Positions 5,622-9,779 of a stretch of 9,779 bases of DNA are shown one piece after another. The number at the start of each line of letters is the position of its first letter. Position 1 is the first letter of the stretch. Under the pieces are notes generated by a model. It was not told the DNA's origin. It saw only the letters and a program-made list of their open reading frames with translations, and ran no database searches. This DNA comes from an uncultured Eubacteriales bacterium (GTDB lineage Bacteria > Bacillota > Clostridia > Oscillospirales > Oscillospiraceae), in contig CABSFY010000086.1 of assembly GCA_902477055.1 (NCBI GenBank), forward strand, positions 1 through 9,779, written 5' to 3'. A program made the translations under genes and the position numbers.

Positions 5622-6506
5622 ATGAATCAGGAAGAATTGAAGGCCCTTGTCGCCCAGATGCTGCGCGAACGCACCGCCGCACCGGAGCCGCCCGTCAAGG
5701 CCGGCGATTACAAGCCAAGCGTCCCCGCTGCGGACGAGGGCGCGCTGCCCGACATCACAACGGTCGATCTGCGGCAGCAGTATCTCGTCGAGGAGCCGAA
5801 GGACGGCCCGGCCTTTCTCGCGCTCAAGGCCAAAACCCCAGCCCGCATCGGCCTGGGACGAGCCGGAACGCGCTATAAAACGGCGACGATGCTGCGCTTC
5901 CGCGCCGACCACGCCGCCGCGCAGGACAGTGTGTTTTCCCCTGTGCCGGAGGAATTCGCGAAGGAAAACGGCCTCGTCCCGGTGCAGACCGAATGCACCG
6001 ACAAGGACGAATATCTCACCCGCCCCGACCTCGGCCGTCGCTTCGACGAGCATAACGCCAAGGTGATCGCCGAGGTCTGCAAGGGACGGCGCGTTCTGCT
6101 GGTCATCGGCGACGGACTGTCCTCGGCGGCGATTCTGGCCAACGCGCTCGACTGCGCCGCCGCCATCCGGCAGGGTCTGAAAACCTACGGCATTGACCCC
6201 GGGCAGAGCCTGTTTGTCCGCTACTGCCGCGTCGGCGCGTCGGACCACATCGGCGACCTGACGGGCTGCGAGTTGGTGTGCCTGCTCGTCGGAGAGCGGC
6301 CGGGGCTGGTCACAAACGAATCCATGTCTGCCTATCTCACCTATAAGCCCCACCGCGGCATTTCCGAATCCAAGCGGACGGTCGTTTCCAACATTCATCA
6401 GCAGGGCGTCGCGGCGGTGGAGGCAGGTGCGCACATTGCCTCGCTCATCGACCGCATCCTGCGGCAGAGGGCCTCGGGCATCGACCTGCGGGAGGGAGAG
6501 GCATGA
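5622..6506 (+). CDS. eutC: Ethanolamine ammonia-lyase small subunit EutC
   Basis: The 294-residue small subunit, about the same length as enterobacterial EutC (295). It helps to form the cobalamin site at the interface with EutB. Family stretches are ARIGLGRAGTRYKTATMLRF (74-93), DEYLTRPDLGRRFD (129-142), VLLVIGDGLSSAAI (158-171) and the C-terminal KPHRGISESKRTV (242-254). Residues 1-16, with hydrophobic positions L6, L9, V10 and L14 between charged ones, form an amphipathic helix followed by a Pro/Ala-rich linker (about 18-40). That is the layout of an encapsulation peptide that targets cargo to the shell, as known for Salmonella EutC; this role is inferred here. The ribosome binding site AAGGAGG precedes the ATG. 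Its stop overlaps the eutL start by 4 nt (ATGA). Confidence 0.96.
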   Translation: MNQEELKALVAQMLRERTAAPEPPVKAGDYKPSVPAADEGALPDITTVDLRQQYLVEEPKDGPAFLALKAKTPARIGLGRAGTRYKTATMLRFRADHAAAQDSVFSPVPEEFAKENGLVPVQTECTDKDEYLTRPDLGRRFDEHNAKVIAEVCKGRRVLLVIGDGLSSAAILANALDCAAAIRQGLKTYGIDPGQSLFVRYCRVGASDHIGDLTGCELVCLLVGERPGLVTNESMSAYLTYKPHRGISESKRTVVSNIHQQGVAAVEAGAHIASLIDRILRQRASGIDLREGEA

Positions 6507-7177
6507 CCGGCGACCGCATCCCCGTGACCGTCCTGTGTGCGCAGCACATCGCAAATATTTCCGAGGGGCTGCGCAAGTCCCTGCGGCTTCCGGCGCACTG
6601 CCGCTCGGTCGCGCTGCTGTCCACCGACTGCGACGACGCGACCTATATCGCGCTGGACGAGGCGACGAAGAAGGCCAACGTCGAGGTCGTCTACGCCCGC
6701 AGCCTGTATGCCGGCGCGGCCAACGCCTCGACAAAGCTGGCCGGTGAAGTCATCGGCATCCTCGGCGGCGAGAATCCGTCCGAGGTGCGCAGCGGTCTGC
6801 AAGCCGCAGCGGCGCTGCTGCAAGCCATTGGCTTTCAGACCGCAAACGACGAGGGCAGCGTCGTCTGCCTTGCCCACTGCGTTTCCCGCACGGGCAGCTA
6901 TCTGTCCAAGCTGGCGCATATCCCGGCAGGGCAGGCGCTGGCCTATCTCATCGCGCCGCCGGTGGAGGCCATTTACGCCCTCGACGCGGCGCTGAAGGCA
7001 GCGGATGTGAAGCTGCAATCGCTGTTCGCCCCGCCGAGCGAAACGAATTTTGGCGGCGGCCTGCTCACCGGAACGCAGTCCGCGTGCAAGGCGGCCTGCG
7101 ATGCCTTCGCCGACGCGGTGCGGGCGGTGGCGGCGCGGCCCATCGATACAGGAGGAAGATTGCATGGAATTGGATAA
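6503..7177 (+). CDS. eutL: Microcompartment shell protein EutL (BMC-T)
   Basis: A 224-residue tandem-BMC shell protein that forms trimers (pseudohexamers) in the ethanolamine microcompartment facets; the central pore of such proteins can open and close. Diagnostic stretches are DCDDATYIALDEATKKANVE (42-61), VVYARSLYAGAANASTKLAG (62-81), the second-domain AHCVSRTGSYLSKLA (124-138) and FAPPSETNFGGGLLTGTQSA (175-194). The two repeats cover roughly 1-105 and 106-212. The last dozen residues (IDTGGRLHGIG) extend past the usual end of about 217 and are encoded in the 14-nt overlap region with eutE, so they may be a by-product of that overlap. The ATG overlaps the eutC stop, which implies translational coupling. 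Confidence 0.95.
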   Translation: MTGDRIPVTVLCAQHIANISEGLRKSLRLPAHCRSVALLSTDCDDATYIALDEATKKANVEVVYARSLYAGAANASTKLAGEVIGILGGENPSEVRSGLQAAAALLQAIGFQTANDEGSVVCLAHCVSRTGSYLSKLAHIPAGQALAYLIAPPVEAIYALDAALKAADVKLQSLFAPPSETNFGGGLLTGTQSACKAACDAFADAVRAVAARPIDTGGRLHGIG

Positions 7178-8594
7178 GGATCTGCGCTCCCGGCAGGAGG
7201 CGCGAACGCTGGTCGCAGCAGCGCAGGAGGCCTTTGAAGCCCTCAAGCGCTTCGATCAGGCAAAAATCGACCGCATCGTCGATGCCATCGCCGACGCAGG
7301 CGAGAAAAACGCCGCCGCGCTGGCCAAGCTCGCCGTCGAGGAAACGGGCTTCGGCAACGAGGCGGACAAAACCGAGAAAAACCGCTTCGCCGCCCGCCGC
7401 GTGCAGCAGGCCATCGCCGGTCTGCGCACCGTCGGCATCCTGCGGGAGGACGAGCAGCGGCGCGTCTGGGACGTGGGTGTCCCCGTCGGCGTGATCGCGG
7501 GCATCGTCCCCTCGACAAATCCGACCTCGACCGTCATTTATAAATCCATGGTCGCCCTCAAGGCGGGCAGTCCCATCGTCTTTTCGCCCCATCCGGGCGC
7601 GGTAGGCTGCACGGTCAAGACGGCGCAGCTTATGGCCGAGGCTGCGGAGGCGGTGGGCTGCCCCAAGGGCGCGATCGGCTGCATCTCCACGCCGACGATG
7701 GACGCAGTAAATGAGCTGATGCACCATAAATTTACTCGCCTCATCCTCGCCACCGGCGGCAGCGCCATGGTTCGCGCGGCGTATTCCTCCGGCAAGCCCG
7801 CCATCGGTGTCGGCGCAGGCAACGGCCCGGCGTATATTCACAAATCCGCCGACATTCCCGATGCCGTCCGGAAGATCATCCGCTCGAAAACCTTCGATAA
7901 CGGCACGGTCTGCGCCTCGGAGCAAAGCGTCATTTTGGAGCAGTGCTGCGCCGAGCGCGTGAAGGAGGAATTTCTGCGGCAGGGCTGCTATTTTCTCTCC
8001 ACGCAGGAGGCAGGCAGGGTCGCGGCGCTGCTGCTGCGCTGCGACGGCTCGATCAACCCCAAGGTCGTCGGCAAAACGGCGTTTCAGGTTGCGCAGATGG
8101 CGGGCGTTTCCGTGCCGCAGGAAACGCGGGTGCTGCTGGCGCACGAAACGGAGGCAGGCCCCACGCGCCCCTATTCGCGGGAAAAGCTCTGCCCCATTCT
8201 GGCCGTGTTCGTCGAGCGCGACGAGAAAACGATCTTAAATCGTGTCTGCGAGGTGCTCTATGGCGAGGGCGCGGGGCATACCTTCTCCATCCACGCAAGC
8301 GACGAGGCGGTCATCCGGCGCTTTGCGCTGGAGATTCCGGTGTCGCGCTTTCTGGTCAACACGCCGTCGGCCCTCGGCGGCATCGGCCTGAGCACCGGTC
8401 TGTTCCCGGCGCTGACCCTCGGCTGCGGCGCGGTCGGCGGCAGCTCGTCATCAAATAACATCGGCCCGCTTGACCTCATCAACATCCGCCGTGTCGCGTG
8501 GGACACGCAGAGCGGCGATATCACACCCGATTCCGCGTTCATCGAAGCGCTGACGCAGGAAATTTTGAAAAAACTGAAGCTTACGGAGGAATGA
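7164..8594 (+). CDS. eutE: CoA-acylating acetaldehyde dehydrogenase EutE
   Basis: A 476-residue aldehyde dehydrogenase that oxidises acetaldehyde to acetyl-CoA with NAD and CoA, giving the carbon outlet of the pathway. The NAD-binding part spans roughly GVIAGIVPSTNPTST (109-123) to FSPHPGAV (140-147), and the catalytic cysteine is C250 in DNGTVCASEQ. The N-terminus (MELDKDLRSRQEARTLV) is the Firmicute/AdhE-like form and lacks the separate N-terminal targeting helix plus linker seen in enterobacterial EutE. Instead the C-terminus (457-476) ends in a likely amphipathic helix, IEALTQEILKKL, that could serve the same purpose; this is inference. I chose ATG 7164 over the longer open frame because GGAGGA at 7151-7156 precedes it at 7 nt and the upstream frame lies within eutL. 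It overlaps eutL by 14 nt and is 4 nt from eutM. Confidence 0.95.
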   Translation: MELDKDLRSRQEARTLVAAAQEAFEALKRFDQAKIDRIVDAIADAGEKNAAALAKLAVEETGFGNEADKTEKNRFAARRVQQAIAGLRTVGILREDEQRRVWDVGVPVGVIAGIVPSTNPTSTVIYKSMVALKAGSPIVFSPHPGAVGCTVKTAQLMAEAAEAVGCPKGAIGCISTPTMDAVNELMHHKFTRLILATGGSAMVRAAYSSGKPAIGVGAGNGPAYIHKSADIPDAVRKIIRSKTFDNGTVCASEQSVILEQCCAERVKEEFLRQGCYFLSTQEAGRVAALLLRCDGSINPKVVGKTAFQVAQMAGVSVPQETRVLLAHETEAGPTRPYSREKLCPILAVFVERDEKTILNRVCEVLYGEGAGHTFSIHASDEAVIRRFALEIPVSRFLVNTPSALGGIGLSTGLFPALTLGCGAVGGSSSSNNIGPLDLINIRRVAWDTQSGDITPDSAFIEALTQEILKKLKLTEE

Positions 8595-8598
8595 AGCA

Positions 8599-8901
8599 AT
8601 GATTGCAAACACGAATGCCCTCGGCATGATCGAAACGCGCGGCCTCGTCGCCGCCATTGAAGCCGCCGACGCAATGGTAAAGTCGGCCAACGTCCAGCTC
8701 GTCGGCAAGGAGCAGGTCGGCGGCGGTCTTGTCACCGTCATGGTGCGCGGCGACGTCGGCGCGGTAAAATCCGCCACAGATGCGGGTGCGGCAGCAGCGG
8801 AGAAGGTCGGCGAGCTGATCTCCGTCCACGTCATCCCCCGCCCCCACACGGAGGTTGATGCCATCCTGCCGAAAGGCGGCAGCGCCGCAGGCGAGGGCTG
8901 A
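8599..8901 (+). CDS. eutM: Microcompartment shell protein EutM (BMC-H)
   Basis: A 100-residue single-BMC-domain protein that forms hexamers tiling the flat facets of the microcompartment. ALGMIETRGLVAAIEAADAM (7-26) starts the domain, the pore loop is GGG at 41-43, and VRGDVGAVKSATDAGAAAAE (49-68) and VHVIPRPHTEVD (75-87) complete it. The last dozen residues are a short Gly/Ala-rich tail. The size and sequence are very near the canonical 97-residue EutM. GGAGG at 8585-8589 serves as ribosome binding site. It sits after eutE, while in other Firmicutes eutM often lies between eutL and eutE. Its TGA shares the A with the eutT ATG, so the two are coupled. Confidence 0.96.
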   Translation: MIANTNALGMIETRGLVAAIEAADAMVKSANVQLVGKEQVGGGLVTVMVRGDVGAVKSATDAGAAAAEKVGELISVHVIPRPHTEVDAILPKGGSAAGEG

Positions 8902-9593
8902 TGCTCTACACGCTGGAAAACGTGCGGGCGGGGCTGCGGGTGCTGGACGGCAAGCGGGTATTCTACCTCGGCAAAGCCGACCGGCTCAGTCCCGCCGCAC
9001 GGGACTGGCTGCAAGCGGAGAACGTCCGCATCGCCGCCCCGGAGGAGGCCAAAACGACCTACACGACCCTGCTTGGCGGCAGCTTTTCGGAAAAGCCGGA
9101 GGAGCTGACGCACCTTCAGGGCAACGTCCTCGTTCCGAAAAGCCATCCCCGCATCGCCTTTCGCGGCATGATCGACGCGCTGGAGGCGGAGCTTCTGCTG
9201 GCGCAGGAGGCTGCGGCGGGGCATGACGCGCTGATCGTGGCTTTTCAGGAAGTGCTGGATTTTGTCCGCTCGCTCATCCGCGCGGACGTGCTGGGCGAGC
9301 CGGTGAAGGAGATCCGACTCTGCGGTCTAACGGCGCAGGAGCTGCGCGAGCACAGCCATTTCCCGCAGAAATACTACGGCCAGCCGCACTTCATGCCGTC
9401 ATACACGGACGGCCCAGCCATGCTGCGGCTCAACCGGCTGCGCACCGTCGTGCGGCAGACGGAGCTTGCCGCTTACCGTGCCTTTTCCGACCGCGACGGC
9501 CGGCTGGAGCGCCGCGATATCCTCCTCGCCCTCAACCGCCTGTCCAGCCTCTGCTGGATCCTCATGATCCGCCTCAAGGCCGGAAAATGCTGA
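8901..9593 (+). CDS. eutT: ATP:cob(I)alamin adenosyltransferase, EutT type
   Basis: A 230-residue protein that should make adenosylcobalamin for EutBC. The EutT family core is clear: KPEELTHLQGNVLVPKSHPR (65-84), IAFRGMIDALEAELLLAQ (85-102) and the C-terminal helix RLNRLRTVVRQTELAAYRAF (176-195). In enterobacterial EutT a histidine plus a CCxxC cluster just before the EtLTHL motif binds iron. Here the equivalent stretch (about 51-62, TTYTTLLGGSF) has no cysteine at all; the only cysteines are C141, C218 and C230. That matches the Firmicute class of EutT known from Listeria that works without the metal. ATG 8901 overlaps the eutM stop (TGATG); the GAGGG at 8893-8897 is only 3 nt away, so initiation probably relies on coupling. 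It is the last gene visible in the operon. Confidence 0.9.
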   Translation: MLYTLENVRAGLRVLDGKRVFYLGKADRLSPAARDWLQAENVRIAAPEEAKTTYTTLLGGSFSEKPEELTHLQGNVLVPKSHPRIAFRGMIDALEAELLLAQEAAAGHDALIVAFQEVLDFVRSLIRADVLGEPVKEIRLCGLTAQELREHSHFPQKYYGQPHFMPSYTDGPAMLRLNRLRTVVRQTELAAYRAFSDRDGRLERRDILLALNRLSSLCWILMIRLKAGKC

Positions 9594-9605
9594 ACCGCCA
9601 GCGGC

Positions 9606-9640
9606 GGCGGGCTGAGGGCAGCCCGCCCTACAGCGGCTAT
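9606..9640. repeat. GC-rich palindrome after eutT, second copy of the CCCTAC family
   Basis: GGCGGGCTG (9606-9614) pairs with CAGCCCGCC (9619-9627) around AGGG, continuing into CCCTAC (9626-9631) and AGCGGCTAT (9632-9640). Both stem arms are identical to those at 2268-2289. It lies 12 nt after the eutT stop, but without a T-run it would be an atypical terminator. Confidence 0.7.
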
Positions 9641-9656
9641 CGGACTGCCATCATCG

Positions 9657-9719
9657 GCGGGCAAAGCCCGCTGTCCTTGCAGCGCAAGGACGCAATCCTT
9701 CCGTCAGCTTCGCTGACAG
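9657..9719. repeat. 63-nt interspersed repeat, copy 2
   Basis: It differs from copy 1 (3945-4007) at three positions only and preserves the three hairpins with AAA, AGC and TTC loops. Unlike copy 1 it is not followed by the 23-bp inverted repeat; the sequence after 9720 diverges. Confidence 0.8.
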
Positions 9720-9750
9720 GTCTCACTGCGGCTCGGTCACCTCGCGGCTC

Positions 9751-9771
9751 TGACATGCCACCGGCATGTCA
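9751..9771. repeat. Perfect 9-bp palindrome with three-base loop
   Basis: TGACATGCC (9751-9759) pairs with GGCATGTCA (9763-9771) around ACC. It ends just before an ATTCACT unit (9771-9777) at the window edge, so a larger repeat cluster probably continues outside. The stretch 9720-9750 shows nothing I can name. Confidence 0.6.
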
Positions 9772-9779
9772 TTCACTCC

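Noticed and set aside
5448..6734. 428-codon antisense frame across eutB-eutC-eutL
   Set aside because: It is rich in Arg, Gly and Ala, has no recognisable domain, and crosses three genes whose own products are certain.
9606..9631. Rho-independent terminator after eutT
   Set aside because: The stem is good and well placed, but the sequence after it is CTACAGCGG with no T-run, and the same palindrome occurs after eutG as part of a repeat family.
3945..9719. CRISPR array from the repeated hairpins
   Set aside because: Only two copies, 5.7 kb apart, with genes between them and no regular spacers or cas genes.

Overview
This window looks like the chromosome of a GC-rich Firmicute, most likely an uncultured gut Clostridia of the Oscillospiraceae/Ruminococcaceae type. 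I base that on the Firmicute-style ethanolamine genes, strong AGGAGG-like ribosome binding sites, two TTG start codons, and intergenic palindromes of a kind common in that group. The assignment is inference; no rRNA or other taxonomic marker is present.

Layout. (1) Positions 79-984, minus strand: a small protein with an N-terminal zinc ribbon and a C-terminal CFI-box. It has a plausible promoter of its own and is probably unrelated to the rest. (2) Positions 1135-2181, plus strand: a short iron-dependent alcohol dehydrogenase of the EutG/PduQ kind, starting at TTG. (3) Positions 2182-2502: a gap packed with palindromes. (4) Positions 2503-3882: eutA. (5) Positions 3883-4243: a second palindrome-rich gap with a large cruciform and a 7-bp tandem repeat. 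(6) Positions 4244-9593: six tightly packed genes, eutB-eutC-eutL-eutE-eutM-eutT, with junctions of +16, -4, -14, +4 and -1 nt, clearly one translationally coupled operon. (7) Positions 9594-9779: a third palindrome-rich stretch that carries second copies of repeats seen in the earlier gaps.

How the genes work together. EutBC is the adenosylcobalamin-dependent ethanolamine ammonia-lyase, which makes acetaldehyde and ammonia. EutA reactivates it by releasing damaged cofactor, and EutT makes adenosylcobalamin. EutE turns acetaldehyde into acetyl-CoA, and the EutG/PduQ-like enzyme reduces acetaldehyde to ethanol, recycling NADH. EutL (BMC-T trimer) and EutM (BMC-H hexamer) are shell proteins of the microcompartment that encloses these reactions. 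Not visible here are the pentamer EutN, EutS, EutK, EutD, the transporter EutH, EutP/Q and the regulators EutV/EutW, so the locus must continue elsewhere or be completed from another site.

The coding content is a recognisable ethanolamine microcompartment locus, not a new system. The least explained material is the dense set of intergenic palindromes, most of them perfect stems closed by exactly three unpaired bases and several repeated between gaps. The metal-motif-free EutT and a possible C-terminal targeting helix on EutE are also worth a look.
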